DNA of 64,000 nucleotides, from positions 62,001 to 126,000 of the forward strand of contig NZ_AKKA01000008.1 of the NCBI RefSeq assembly GCF_000282035.1, given 5' to 3'. This DNA comes from Rhizobium sp. CF122 (GTDB lineage: Bacteria > Pseudomonadota > Alphaproteobacteria > Rhizobiales > Rhizobiaceae). A program made the translations under genes and the position numbers. This document shows, piece by piece, positions 34,607 to 44,682 of the stretch; within the stretch, counting starts at the first letter, position 1, and the number at the start of each line of letters is the position of its first letter. Below the pieces are notes generated by a model. The model ran no database searches. It was not told the origin of the DNA and saw only the letters and a list, made by a program, of their open reading frames with translations.

Positions 34607-35507
34607 GGCGATGACGGGTATACGGCCGGCAACGTGCGCGACGATGAGTTCAGCGATGGAACTGCCGTCGGCATCGCCAATGGGTTTGGCATGACGCACG
34701 CTCGATAGCGACACGTGCGTGTAGTCCACCCCGGCCAAGGCGAGACGATCGATAAGTTCGTAAGTGTCACTGATCCGAATACCGCCTTCATCTGATTCTT
34801 CAGGTGAAATCCGATAACCCAGCAAGAACGGCCGCCTTGCATGCAGGTCGATGATCCGCTTCACCTCTTGGACGACCGCGAGGGGGAAGCGCATGCGATT
34901 CCCCAATGAGCCGTCCCATTCGTCGTCCCGCTTGTTGAATAGCGGCGAGAAGAAGTTCTGAATGAGAAACCCGTGCGCTCCGTGCAATTCGACGCCGTCG
35001 AAGCCTGCCTCGATTGCACGCCGCGTGGCCTTGCCGAAAGCCACGATGATGTCGAGGATCTCATCGTGGCTTAGAGCTCGCGCTGTGATGTCACCGTTAT
35101 TGAATGCACCCGGCGCAGCCTTCAGTGCGCTCGCGCTGACGATCTCGCCCCCTGGGACCAGTTCGGGCAGGGCTTTGTTGCCTGCATGGAAGATCTGGAG
35201 GATAGCAGGCGCACCGCCGCTCTTGGCCGCCTCGGCCAGGCGGCGCAAGCTCGGCGTGAACCTATCGTCGTAGGATGCGAACTCGCCCCGCAAAACCGAT
35301 GCCGTTTGGCAGGACGTGGGTACAGCCGGTAATCACCAGGCCGACGCCTTTTGCTCTGCGGTGATAATAGGCGACTTCTTCATCCGAGACCGTACCGTCC
35401 TCGTTGCCGGACCACGTCGTCATGGGTGCCATGACAATACGGTTGCGAAGGCCGATCCCCTTGGAGAAGGTGAACTCTTCGAAGAGTTGCGGCTGTGTCT
35501 TGCTCAT
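34600..35507 (-). pseudogene. Old yellow enzyme-family NADH:flavin oxidoreductase, frameshifted and C-terminally truncated
   Basis: The gene starts at ATG 35507 (MSKTQPQLFEEFTFSKGIGL) and reads APMTTWSGNEDGTVSDEE up to GIGFAG. A one-base insertion or two-base loss near 35290 shifts the frame, which resumes with GEFASYDDRFTPSLRRLAEA. Substrate and FMN motifs survive: ILQIFHAG, FDGVELHGAHGFLIQNFFSP, and HVAGRIPVIAA. There it stops, merging with the HNH fragment, so about 80 C-terminal residues are missing. A copy of the 43-bp box is 73 bp upstream, so it once belonged to the LysR-linked regulon. Confidence 0.8.
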
Positions 35508-35579
35508 TTTCTTGTTGTCCTCTTGCCGCCCTAACGGTGGGTGATGTCGAGCAAATAAATAATGGAGGACAGGCATGCT

Positions 35580-35622
35580 AATTAGACCCTATAATCCGCA
35601 TAAACTTAGAAATGGGATTTAT
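35580..35622 (-). promoter_or_regulatory. 43-bp regulatory box, copy 1 (old yellow enzyme / lysR)
   Basis: Minus-strand copy of the shared box: TTTCTA, five bases, ATGC, twelve bases, CTAAT. It ends two bases before the LysR start codon at 35625 and points toward the old yellow enzyme gene. It could serve both divergent genes. The final base is T instead of C. Confidence 0.75.
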
Positions 35623-35624
35623 AA

Positions 35625-36521
35625 ATGAGAAAAGGTGATTTCAGTGAGCTGGCGGCATTCATCACCGTTGTGGAGGAGGGAAGTTTCACTCGCGCGGCCG
35701 CGAAGCTTGGCCTTTCTCAGTCCGCATTAAGCTATGCTGTTCGGATGCTCGAGCGACGTCTGGATGTGCGTTTGATTTCACGGACGACGCGTAGTCTGTC
35801 GACGACAGAGGCGGGAGAGCGGCTATTTCACAATCTACGCCCTGCGTTTGATCATATCGACAGTGAAATCGCCGCGCTCGCTGCCCTTCGCGATAAACCC
35901 GCAGGCACGATTCGCATCACCACCTTTCGGCATGCCGCTCGAATGGTACTCTGGCCCGCGCTGCTGAAGCTCGCGCCCGAGTATCCGGACATCGTCATTG
36001 AGATCAATGTCGACGAAGGGCTCACCGATATCGTCGCTGGCCGATTTGATGCTGGCATACGCCTCGGCGAACAGGTCGAGAAGGACATGGTAGCAGTGCG
36101 GGTGAGCCCGGATGTTCGAATGGCGGTCGTCGGATCACCCTCTTATTTTGCCAACCGAAAGCGCCCTGAAACGCCACGTGACCTGAACAGCCACGCTTGC
36201 GTTAGCTATCGGCAGAGCAGGGGAGGTGGGCTCTATGCCTGGGAGTTCGAGCGTGATGGCGTGGAGCTGGAGGCGCGCGTCAGCGGATCGCTCATTCTCA
36301 ATGACAACGAGATGCTGGAAAACGCGGCTCTTGACGGACTGGGGCTGGTTTATGTCTTTGAAAGTCAGGTTTCCCATCATGTGGCCAAGGGGCGCCTGAT
36401 CCGAGTTTTGGAAGACTGGTGCCCGCCATTCCCAGGCTATCACCTCTATTATCCAAGCCGGCGACAACACACCCCGGCCTTCTCCCTCCTGGTGGAGGCA
36501 CTCCGCTACAGGGGACCGTAG
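35625..36521 (+). CDS. LysR-family transcriptional regulator
   Basis: A 298-residue regulator. The HTH is at residues 5-65 (FSELAAFITVVEEGSFTRAA, KLGLSQSALSYAVRMLERRL). The LysR_substrate domain follows, with LRDKPAGTIRITTFRHAARM and IVAGRFDAGIRLGEQVEKDM. This is the subgroup that often controls neighbouring oxidoreductases. The ATG lies almost directly against box copy 1, with no ribosome site in between, so it may be leaderless or autoregulated. It is the best candidate to bind all five boxes. Confidence 0.92.
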   Translation: MRKGDFSELAAFITVVEEGSFTRAAAKLGLSQSALSYAVRMLERRLDVRLISRTTRSLSTTEAGERLFHNLRPAFDHIDSEIAALAALRDKPAGTIRITTFRHAARMVLWPALLKLAPEYPDIVIEINVDEGLTDIVAGRFDAGIRLGEQVEKDMVAVRVSPDVRMAVVGSPSYFANRKRPETPRDLNSHACVSYRQSRGGGLYAWEFERDGVELEARVSGSLILNDNEMLENAALDGLGLVYVFESQVSHHVAKGRLIRVLEDWCPPFPGYHLYYPSRRQHTPAFSLLVEALRYRGP

Positions 36522-36610
36522 CAACTGATTTGCGCTACACTTGCTAATGTGACGACAGCCTCAGGCATGTCAGGAGCTCCAAAGCGCCACTCAGCGCTCG
36601 TTGGCATTTT

Positions 36611-36653
36611 ATCAATCCCATTTCTAACCCCATGCAGAAAATGGGGCCTAATC
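36611..36653 (+). promoter_or_regulatory. 43-bp regulatory box, copy 2 (aldo/keto reductase)
   Basis: Same invariant bases and spacing (TTTCTA-N5-ATGC-N12-CTAAT) and the A..AATCCC start. It lies 157 bp before the aldo/keto reductase ATG, the longest leader among the five copies. Confidence 0.75.
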
Positions 36654-36773
36654 GCTGGTGCTGCGCTGCTTATCTCACGTCACGAGGACGGGCGCAAAAT
36701 CACTATGCCGGCGAGGTGATCCAGATCGCCTGAGTGCAAGCTGGCCTGGCACGGCTCGTCCCTCCTTCGATGA

Positions 36774-37979
<1,206 letters not shown>

Positions 37980-38092
37980 CACCGGCCGATCGGCGCTTTG
38001 CCATGCAGCCGCGACGCGACCTACAGGCGCTGCGCGTTTTTCAGACGCGCGGCGCTGCAGCACTTTGAATTGCTGCAGCAATTGCCGGATTA

Positions 38093-38135
38093 AGAAGCCC
38101 GCTTTCTAAGCCCATGCAAATACCGCCGCCTAATC
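38093..38135 (+). promoter_or_regulatory. 43-bp regulatory box, copy 3 (cytochrome P460-like gene)
   Basis: Fully matches the invariant positions TTTCTA-N5-ATGC-N12-CTAAT. It lies 78 bp before the ATG at 38214. An inverted repeat (CTGCAGCA, 8-nt loop, TGCTGCAG at 38055-38078) precedes it and may end the previous message. Confidence 0.75.
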
Positions 38136-38213
38136 TGATCGGGTCCGCCGGACTACGGTGACGTCGATTGTCTGTGTCAAATCCCGCCCAGCGGCAAACC
38201 AAGGGAATCCTCT

Positions 38214-38732
38214 ATGGCTGACGCCAGATCCAAAAAACCCAATGACCCATTCGCTGCGACCCTGCGTCTTGTCGTGACCGTGGCCGCTATCGTCTTCAGC
38301 GTCTTCGGCCCATTCAGCTCTTCGCTAATGGCGCAAGCAACCGGAAACCGGGCAACCTTCCCTAAGAATTTCGATGAGTACGTCCACTATGCGACCTACG
38401 ATCGTGGCTCTTCCAGGGAGGAAGCGTTTGCAACGCGCGAAACTCTGGAGATCGCGAAGTCCGGCCGACCGTTGCCGCCCGGCACGCAATTGGTCCTTGG
38501 CATCTGGGCCGACTACAAACTCACCGGCTATTTCGTCATGGAGAAAGGTGTGGACTGGGGCCTTGGCGTCCCGGCGGAACAGCGCACCGGAGACTGGCAT
38601 TTTCAGCAGTTCGATACCAACATGCAGGTCAGTCGGACCGCGTTCGCCGAGCGATGCCAATCGTGCCACGGGTCTCAGGCAGACAATGACTTCATGTTCA
38701 CGACCGACAGAATGCGGGCTTACGTCCCTTGA
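38214..38732 (+). CDS. Cytochrome P460-family periplasmic heme protein
   Basis: A 172-residue protein with an N-terminal signal or anchor (LRLVVTVAAIVFSVFGPFSS) and the P460 pattern FPKNFDEYVHYATYDRGSSR. The c-type heme site is CQSCH (Cys148, Cys151, His152). P460 proteins oxidise hydroxylamine or detoxify nitrogen species, while P460-like relatives have wider redox roles. Its stop overlaps the start of the membrane cytochrome gene (TTGA), so the two probably pass electrons to each other. Confidence 0.85.
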   Translation: MADARSKKPNDPFAATLRLVVTVAAIVFSVFGPFSSSLMAQATGNRATFPKNFDEYVHYATYDRGSSREEAFATRETLEIAKSGRPLPPGTQLVLGIWADYKLTGYFVMEKGVDWGLGVPAEQRTGDWHFQQFDTNMQVSRTAFAERCQSCHGSQADNDFMFTTDRMRAYVP

Positions 38733-39445
38733 AGCCGCTGTTTCTCTTGCGGTTGATCCTCGATTTCCTGGCGGCCGGCTTGTTGCTGGCCGCTCTGGCT
38801 TACAACTGGCTCGGCAATGCGGCACATGAGGTAATCGGCACGGGCATGTTCCTGCTGCTGATCAGCCACAACATTTTCAACCGCCGTTGGTACGGCATGA
38901 TCACGAAGGGCTGGCGCGAACCGCGCGGTATCGTCACCAAGGTGATCAATCTCTCGCTTCTGACCACCATGCTAGTCTTGCTGGTAACCAGCATAATCAT
39001 CTCACAGACTGTCTTTGGCTTCCTTTCTTTGACCGGCACCTTCACCTTGGGCCAGATCCACGCGTCGACGGCTTATCTGGCGCTGCTCATAGCGTCCCTC
39101 CACCTGGGTCTGCACTGGTCGATGATTATCAGTGTGGTGAGCAGCAGGTTCGGCATGACGACCGAGAGCAAACTCAGGACGTTTGTTTTGCGTGTGCTAG
39201 CCATCACAATCGCCGTCTTCGGCGTTCAGAGCTTGCTCACAATCGATGTCGGATCAAAATTGATCATGCAAATGAGCTTCGACTTCTGGGATTTCCAGAC
39301 TGCGACGCTGGCCTTTTTCCTGCATCACATAGCGATCATTGGGCTTTGCGTGTTTCTCACCCACTATAGCTTGAAGATGATCAGGGGCCGAAAGCGCCGC
39401 ACCCATGCTCTCGGCCATAAAGCAGTTGAACGCGGCTCTATTTAG
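38729..39445 (+). CDS. Membrane b-type cytochrome-like protein (DUF4405-like)
   Basis: A 238-residue inner-membrane protein with about six helices. Histidines lie in helices in the way of di-heme b cytochromes: AHEVIGTGMFLLLISHN, GQIHASTAYLALLIASLHLG, LHWSMI, and FFLHHIAIIG. It starts at TTG 38729 overlapping the P460 stop. The likely role is quinone-linked electron supply to or from the P460-like protein. The exact family (DUF4405 or cytochrome b561-like) was judged by eye. Confidence 0.75.
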   Translation: MKPLFLLRLILDFLAAGLLLAALAYNWLGNAAHEVIGTGMFLLLISHNIFNRRWYGMITKGWREPRGIVTKVINLSLLTTMLVLLVTSIIISQTVFGFLSLTGTFTLGQIHASTAYLALLIASLHLGLHWSMIISVVSSRFGMTTESKLRTFVLRVLAITIAVFGVQSLLTIDVGSKLIMQMSFDFWDFQTATLAFFLHHIAIIGLCVFLTHYSLKMIRGRKRRTHALGHKAVERGSI

Positions 39446-39487
39446 AAATCCGCTTTCTAGCTTCATGCAAATTATGCATTCTAATCA
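39445..39487 (+). promoter_or_regulatory. 43-bp regulatory box, copy 4 (first SDR operon)
   Basis: Matches all invariant bases. It starts at the last base of the membrane cytochrome gene and lies 50 bp before the GTG at 39538. Downstream bases CATCTATCTTC are shared with copy 5, in line with duplication of the SDR unit. Confidence 0.75.
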
Positions 39488-39537
39488 AGTGGACTGAGCG
39501 CATCTATCTTCCTGTCTATGGAAACAGGGAGTTAAGC

Positions 39538-40377
39538 GTGAGCAAAGTTTGGTTCATCACAGGCGTGAGCAGCGGCATCGGCGCCGGGGTCGCCAGAGCG
39601 GCATTGAAGGCTGGCGATAAGGTCATTGCCACCTCCAGAAATCTCGACAAGGCCCGTCATGCCTTGCGCGACGTTGCCGATGAGAATCTTGCGTTCGTTA
39701 AGTTGGACGTGACCAGCGAAGCACAGGTCAATACTGCGGTAGAAGACGCCGTCGCGCGGTTCGGACGCATCGACGTTGTGGTGAACAATGCTGGCTATTG
39801 CCTGCTCGGCAACTTCGAAGAGCAGACCCTTCCCCAGATCGAAGCCCAGTTTGCCACCAATTTCTATGGCGTTGTGCATGTCGTGCGCGCCGTGCTTCCG
39901 GTCATGCGCAAGCAGCGGTCGGGTCACATCATCAATATCGGCGCCGCAGCCGGCGTTATTGGCCTGAAACACTGCGGTGCCTATTCAGCCACCAAGTTCG
40001 CGATCGAGGGTCTGGCATTTTCCGTCGGGATCGAGGTCGAGCCGTTCGGCGTCAAGTTCACGACTGTTGAACCCGGAGCCTTCCGCACGGATCTGCTGGA
40101 CAGCCAGAATGTTCGTTACGTTCCTAGCAGCGGCATCGAAGACTATGCCGGCGACGCAACATCCGAGGCCACCTGGTCGAGCTACCACGGCGTGCAGCCT
40201 GGCGATCCCGACAAGCTCGGCGCGGCCGTCGTCACGGTCGCCGCCATGGAAAATCCGCCGAAGATATTCGTCGCCGGAACGGATGCGATCGCCATGATCG
40301 CGCCCGGCATAGAGGGCCGTCTCAGCGACATGCGAACCCATGATCAGTTGTCCAGATCGACGGACGGATCTCTCTGA
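39538..40377 (+). CDS. Short-chain dehydrogenase/reductase lacking the catalytic serine
   Basis: A 279-residue classical SDR. The Rossmann motif is TGVSSGIGAG (residues 8-17), followed by NNAGY and the active-site YSATK. The catalytic Ser normally found 13 residues before the Tyr is Ala: the segment reads INIGAAAGVIGLKHCGAY, where the paralogue at 42212 has INISSLAGVIGFKHCGAY. The start is GTG with GGGAG upstream. It heads a unit with the DUF1330 and hydrolase genes. Without the Ser, activity may be altered or lost while cofactor binding remains. Confidence 0.88.
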   Translation: MSKVWFITGVSSGIGAGVARAALKAGDKVIATSRNLDKARHALRDVADENLAFVKLDVTSEAQVNTAVEDAVARFGRIDVVVNNAGYCLLGNFEEQTLPQIEAQFATNFYGVVHVVRAVLPVMRKQRSGHIINIGAAAGVIGLKHCGAYSATKFAIEGLAFSVGIEVEPFGVKFTTVEPGAFRTDLLDSQNVRYVPSSGIEDYAGDATSEATWSSYHGVQPGDPDKLGAAVVTVAAMENPPKIFVAGTDAIAMIAPGIEGRLSDMRTHDQLSRSTDGSL

Positions 40378-40411
40378 TCATCCTCAACTTAAAACCAAAG
40401 GACCTGACACA

Positions 40412-40789
40412 ATGAAGAAAATCGCTTTCGGTGCGGCTGCGGCCATCGCCTTGACCCTCACGACGAACGCCTATGCCCAGGATTCGCGGCCTTCCGGCTA
40501 CATGATTGCGAATTATACGATCAAGGACCAGGCCGGCTACAACAAATACATGGAAGAAGCCGGTCCGCTGGCGCCGAAATTCGGCGGCAAGATCATCGTG
40601 TTCAACCTGAACGCCACAGCGGTGGAAGGCGAGCCGAAAAAGGTCATGGCCATAGCCGAGTTCCCAAGCCTGGCAGATGCGCAGCGCTTCTACAATTCTC
40701 CGGAATACACGGCCGCCCGGAAGTTCCGCGTCGCCTCGACCGAAGGTTCGGTCATCATCACCGAAGGCTTCGTTCCGCCCAAGCAGTGA
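40412..40789 (+). CDS. Exported DUF1330 protein
   Basis: A 125-residue protein with a cleavable signal peptide (MKKIAFGAAAAIALTLTTNA, YAQ). The mature part is a DUF1330 ferredoxin-like fold: SGYMIANYTIKDQAGYNKYM, VMAIAEFPSLADAQRFYNSP. DUF1330 is normally cytoplasmic and about 95 residues, so the signal peptide is notable. It lies 34 bp after the SDR gene and fits a periplasmic redox cluster. The function of the family is unknown. Confidence 0.85.
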   Translation: MKKIAFGAAAAIALTLTTNAYAQDSRPSGYMIANYTIKDQAGYNKYMEEAGPLAPKFGGKIIVFNLNATAVEGEPKKVMAIAEFPSLADAQRFYNSPEYTAARKFRVASTEGSVIITEGFVPPKQ

Positions 40790-40881
40790 CGACCGGATGT
40801 GGCGAGGCGCGATGATATGCGCGTCTGGCCCCTCAAATTCCAACTGACATCAACATCCCAACATCTCCCAAGGAGCCTGAC

Positions 40882-41946
40882 ATGGGCAACCAGCATGACA
40901 CTATCGTTCCGCATGAAGGTCCCGCCTCAAATAGCCGGCGCCAACTTCTGAAGGCCGGCGCGGCACTCTCCGCTCTCCCGATCATGGCCGCCGCCGCGAG
41001 CGTACAGGCCGCGGGCCAAACAGCAACAGGTGCAATCGTGACCGACGCGAAAACTGAAGAATTCATCAACGGCATGGCCGATCTGATGGCACACTCGACC
41101 CGCACGCCCGTCCTGCGGTGGCCGAATGAGTACGGCATGGACTATGAAGAGATCTTCTTCCCGGCGATGGATGGCGTGACGATCGAGGGCTGGTTCATTC
41201 CCGCCGATTCAGACCGATTGCTCATCTTCAATCACCCCATGCCCTGCAACCGCTACGGATATCCCGGGCATCTGGATCCCTGGAAGAACTTCGGCGGCTT
41301 TGAAGCAAACTTCCTGCCGGAATACAAGATCCTGCATGACGCAGGCTACAACATCATTACGTACGACATGCGCAACCATGGCCGCAGCGGCACCGGCAGC
41401 GGCGGCGTAAACGCGCATGGCACGCTGGAATATCGTGACGTCATCGGTTCGTTGCGTTACGCCAAATCGCGGCCCGACACCAAGGACATGAAGACCGCCC
41501 TTTACAGCCGTTGCCTGGGCGCTAACGCCACGATCGTGGGCATGTACAAGCACCCGGCGGAATTCGCCCACATCAAGGCCATGATTGCATTGCAGCCCGT
41601 GACGCCGGCGGTCTTTGTCCAGACAGCGATGGAAAATCAGAAAATCGCAAATGGCGTCGAATTGTTCGACGCCGCCTACTGGAAGCGGACCGGCTATCAC
41701 CTCGCCGACGTCTGGCCGATGGAATACGCCAAGGCCGTGACAGTTCCGACGCTGGTGGCGCAGGTCCGCAACGATTTCCTGACCAAGCCGTCCAATGTGC
41801 AGGAGATCTACGACACCCTTTCCTCAAAGGACAAGAAGCTCTTCTGGATCGAAGGCACTGACCAGCGTTTCGAGGGATACAACTACTTCGGACGGAACCC
41901 GCAGCTGGTGCTCGACTGGTTCGCCACACACATCAATGTTGCTTAG
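40882..41946 (+). CDS. Tat-exported alpha/beta hydrolase with cysteine at the nucleophile position
   Basis: A 354-residue protein. A twin-arginine signal (NSRRQLLKAGAALSALPIMA) precedes an alpha/beta hydrolase fold with IEGWFIPADSDRLLIFNHPM, YNIITYDMRNHGRSG and the nucleophile elbow YSRCLGANA. The elbow has Cys where most families have Ser, as in dienelactone hydrolases, and its first residue is Ser instead of Gly. A late His is in the region EGTDQRFEGYNYFG, though the catalytic His is not certain. It is the third gene of the box-4 unit. Confidence 0.82.
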   Translation: MGNQHDTIVPHEGPASNSRRQLLKAGAALSALPIMAAAASVQAAGQTATGAIVTDAKTEEFINGMADLMAHSTRTPVLRWPNEYGMDYEEIFFPAMDGVTIEGWFIPADSDRLLIFNHPMPCNRYGYPGHLDPWKNFGGFEANFLPEYKILHDAGYNIITYDMRNHGRSGTGSGGVNAHGTLEYRDVIGSLRYAKSRPDTKDMKTALYSRCLGANATIVGMYKHPAEFAHIKAMIALQPVTPAVFVQTAMENQKIANGVELFDAAYWKRTGYHLADVWPMEYAKAVTVPTLVAQVRNDFLTKPSNVQEIYDTLSSKDKKLFWIEGTDQRFEGYNYFGRNPQLVLDWFATHINVA

Positions 41947-42117
41947 TCTCACTTCATAAATAGGATCTCATGTTTTGGGATTCGGTGATCCAATCCTCCT
42001 GATGAAGGAGGATTGGACACGGCGCGATTTCATGCCAGCGACGGGGCAAGTGGGATATGACCCGTGACGCTTGGTGCCGCGCCCTTAGAGTATCGTGCAC
42101 GACTTCCCGCCGCATTC

Positions 42118-42160
42118 ATAAATGCCATTTCTAAGTTCATGCAGATAATGCCGGCTAATC
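42118..42160 (+). promoter_or_regulatory. 43-bp regulatory box, copy 5 (second SDR)
   Basis: Matches all invariant bases and is closest to copy 1 in the first half (TTTCTAAGTT). It lies 51 bp before the ATG at 42212, nearly the same distance as copy 4 to its SDR. Confidence 0.75.
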
Positions 42161-42211
42161 GTGCCTCGCCAAGCGATCTATCTTCTGGTCCATCAAGAAC
42201 AGGAGTCAGAT

Positions 42212-43048
42212 ATGAGCAAGATTTGGTTTATTACGGGTGCGGGCAGCGGTATCGGTGCCGCAACTGCCAGAGCGGCCCTGAAGGCTGGCGACCGCGTTGT
42301 CGCAACCGGCCGCAACCTCGACAAGGTGCGGAGTGCCCTGAGCGACGTCGCGGGAAGTAACCTTACGTTCGTCCAGTTGGATGTCGCCAATGCAGAACAG
42401 GCTAGGGTCGCGGTGGACGAGGCTCTGAAAGCATTCGGCCGCATCGACGTTCTGCTCAACAATGCGGGCTACAGCCTGCTCGGCAACTTCGAAGAGTTGA
42501 GTAACGCCGAAATCGAAGGGCTGATGTCGACCAATTTCTACGGTGTGATGTACGTCATGCGCGCGGTCCTCCCGGTCATGCGAAAGCAGAGGTCAGGTCG
42601 GATCATCAACATCAGTTCGCTTGCGGGGGTCATCGGCTTCAAGCACTGCGGAGCCTACAGCGCCGCAAAGTTCGCGGTCGAAGGTCTCTCGCAGGCAGTG
42701 GCTCAGGAAGTTGAGCAATTCGGCATCAAGATCACCGCCGTCGCACCGGGCTTCTTCCGAACGGATCTCCTCGACGCCCAAAACGCCAAGTATGCCGCGA
42801 GCACGATTGAGGACTATGCCGTCGAAGGCAGTGCTGAGGACATGTGGTCAGGCTATGACGGCAAACAGGGCGGCGACCCCGCGAAACTGGCCGACGTTTT
42901 TGTAAAGTTCGTCGGCATGGAAAATCCGCCCAAGCAATTCCTGGCTGGGAGCGATGCTCTTGCGGCCCACAAGCCGACCCTCGAAGGACGGCTCGACGAG
43001 CTGCGCGCATACGAGGACCTGTCCAAGTCGACCGATGGTTCCTTCTGA
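42212..43048 (+). CDS. Short-chain dehydrogenase/reductase (intact paralogue)
   Basis: A 278-residue classical SDR closely similar to the protein at 39538 over its whole length. The cofactor motif is TGAGSGIGAA, then NNAGYSLLGNFEE, catalytic Ser in NISSLAG and YSAAK. Both end in LSKSTDGSF or LSRSTDGSL. ATG 42212 follows AGGAG. It keeps the full catalytic triad, so it is the likely active enzyme of the pair. The substrate is unknown. Confidence 0.9.
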   Translation: MSKIWFITGAGSGIGAATARAALKAGDRVVATGRNLDKVRSALSDVAGSNLTFVQLDVANAEQARVAVDEALKAFGRIDVLLNNAGYSLLGNFEELSNAEIEGLMSTNFYGVMYVMRAVLPVMRKQRSGRIINISSLAGVIGFKHCGAYSAAKFAVEGLSQAVAQEVEQFGIKITAVAPGFFRTDLLDAQNAKYAASTIEDYAVEGSAEDMWSGYDGKQGGDPAKLADVFVKFVGMENPPKQFLAGSDALAAHKPTLEGRLDELRAYEDLSKSTDGSF

Positions 43049-43243
43049 GAAAAACAGACGGAAAAAACAACGACGACAATCAATGTTGGCCTGGTGAGGT
43101 TTGATCTCGGGGGTTTCCGTTTTCATGCGCCGCTGATTTCCTCAGAGTGCCGTATGAAACTCACCACCGTTTCGACAGGCCGAACCTCATCATCGATCGA
43201 TTTCAACCGTCCAGCTTGAAACAGTGTTCGAAGGAGAACAAGA

Positions 43244-43660
43244 ATGGCAATAGAACGTAACAAAACGGCAATGCGCCGGTTTGTCGAGTTTATCAATACT
43301 GCTAACGAACAACTCGGCGCGGAGTTGATCGCTCCGGAGGCCATTTTCCACGTCCCTGGGCGGCAAGAGCCTTTGCGTGGCCCGGGTGGTTACCTCGAGA
43401 TCATTGGAATGATGCGAGGCGGCTTTCCTGACATCCAATGGACTTTGGAAGAAATTATCGCCGAAGACGATAAAGTTGCCGCGCGTTTTACAATGCGCGG
43501 CACGCACCAGGGACTGTTCTTTGGCGTTGAACCAACAGGTAAGTCGATCCTGGTCCAGGCCATGAACTTTTACCGTTTGGCTGACGGAAAATTTATCGAA
43601 GAGCGTGGTCAACCTGACTTGCTGAGCTTGCTGCAACAAATCGGCGCGGTCGCGAGTTAG
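43244..43660 (+). CDS. SnoaL-like polyketide cyclase-family protein
   Basis: A 138-residue NTF2-fold protein: MRRFVEFINTANEQLGAELI, HVPGRQEPLRGPGGYLEIIG, FPDIQWTLEEIIAEDDKVAA, and GTHQGLFFGVEPTGKSI are SnoaL/DUF1486 signatures. ATG 43244 has AAGGAG upstream. No copy of the 43-bp box precedes it, so it may be outside that regulon. A hairpin (43695-43714) follows. These proteins are small hydrolases or isomerases of varied substrates. Confidence 0.85.
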   Translation: MAIERNKTAMRRFVEFINTANEQLGAELIAPEAIFHVPGRQEPLRGPGGYLEIIGMMRGGFPDIQWTLEEIIAEDDKVAARFTMRGTHQGLFFGVEPTGKSILVQAMNFYRLADGKFIEERGQPDLLSLLQQIGAVAS

Positions 43661-44682
43661 TACGGGGCCAAGAACAATTCACCTCTCATACTTTCCTGCC
43701 ACCACGGTGGCAGGAGGCCTGTTGTATGGTTCGGGTAGCTTTCAATCGGGCAGTGGCGGGCATTCGTCGGCGCTCGGTCTGCTTTGTCCTCATCCCTTCA
43801 AGGTTTGGTGCACCCCTCCAGGTCTCACGGGTGACCGACGACACCACGATATCCGATTGGTTCGCCCGTTGGGAAAAGGTCCGGCGCGAGCGCCAATTCG
43901 ATCTCGTGCCCGGATGCGTCGGAGCTCATTACATTCGGGATGGCGAAACGAGTGCGCGAACTGTCACGCCAGATGTTATGTCGCCGAGATCGCCAAGCGC
44001 AGCGAACTTCTGTTTGCACACTTCGCCGGTCAACTCGACGATCTGCCGAACTGCGCTTGTTAGGCCCTCAAGCGTAAGAATCGGCACCAAAGCCACAGCA
44101 ATGGCGAATTGAAATACTCAAGCAATTAATGCAAAACTCGCCGTAATGCATTGTGGAAGCTGGCATTAGGCTGCGATCCTCATGGGCAGAATGACCAGCT
44201 GTTTTCTGCGGCGCGGCAATTGAGGTGTAACCCTCCAGCGTGGTCTTCACCGTGAGGATACATCAAGGTGAGACGGAGTTTCACTGCCGCAGTAGAGCTG
44301 ATTTCGCAGCTCGTGCTCGAGGTTGGCCGGTACTTTGGGTTCTTCGAAGAACGGGGAACCGCCTCCAGGTCGTCACGTAGCCGATCATCAGAGAAGACTT
44401 TTCATGAAGTTACGGCAGGAGCACACGACTGAGGTCGTCGGCGCAAAGGCTTCGATCAGCAGAGCGACGGCATACCCATTGACAAGAATCCGCAACTCCC
44501 ATCTCAAAAGACCAAGCTGCGGGAGCGCCGTCATCTCCTAATTCCTCGGAGGCGCGTCGCCTATCATCGTAGCAGACGTCCTCACCAATGCGCTGCTTGG
44601 TGAGGACGGAAATTTTCGCATCGTGTCGTAATAATCGACGTTTTGGCGCCGGAAGCGCAAGGGCTTCAGGCCGCCTCAATTT
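43661..44682. other. One-kilobase stretch with no recognised gene
   Basis: No frame has a family motif. At 43695-43714 there is a perfect hairpin (CCTGCCAC, CACG, GTGGCAGG) without a T-run, placed to end the SnoaL-like message. Minus-strand codons near 43950-44110 resemble a worn protein fragment in two frames, but I cannot name it. This may be old insertion or deletion scar DNA. Confidence 0.45.

Noticed and set aside
43695..43714. A perfect 20-bp hairpin as an intrinsic terminator
   Set aside because: The stem is good but no T-run follows on either strand, so I mention it only as a possible message end.
43726..44112. A 128-codon plus-strand frame after the SnoaL-like gene
   Set aside because: The composition is irregular and there is no motif; the opposite strand also looks like a worn fragment in more than one frame, so neither is called.
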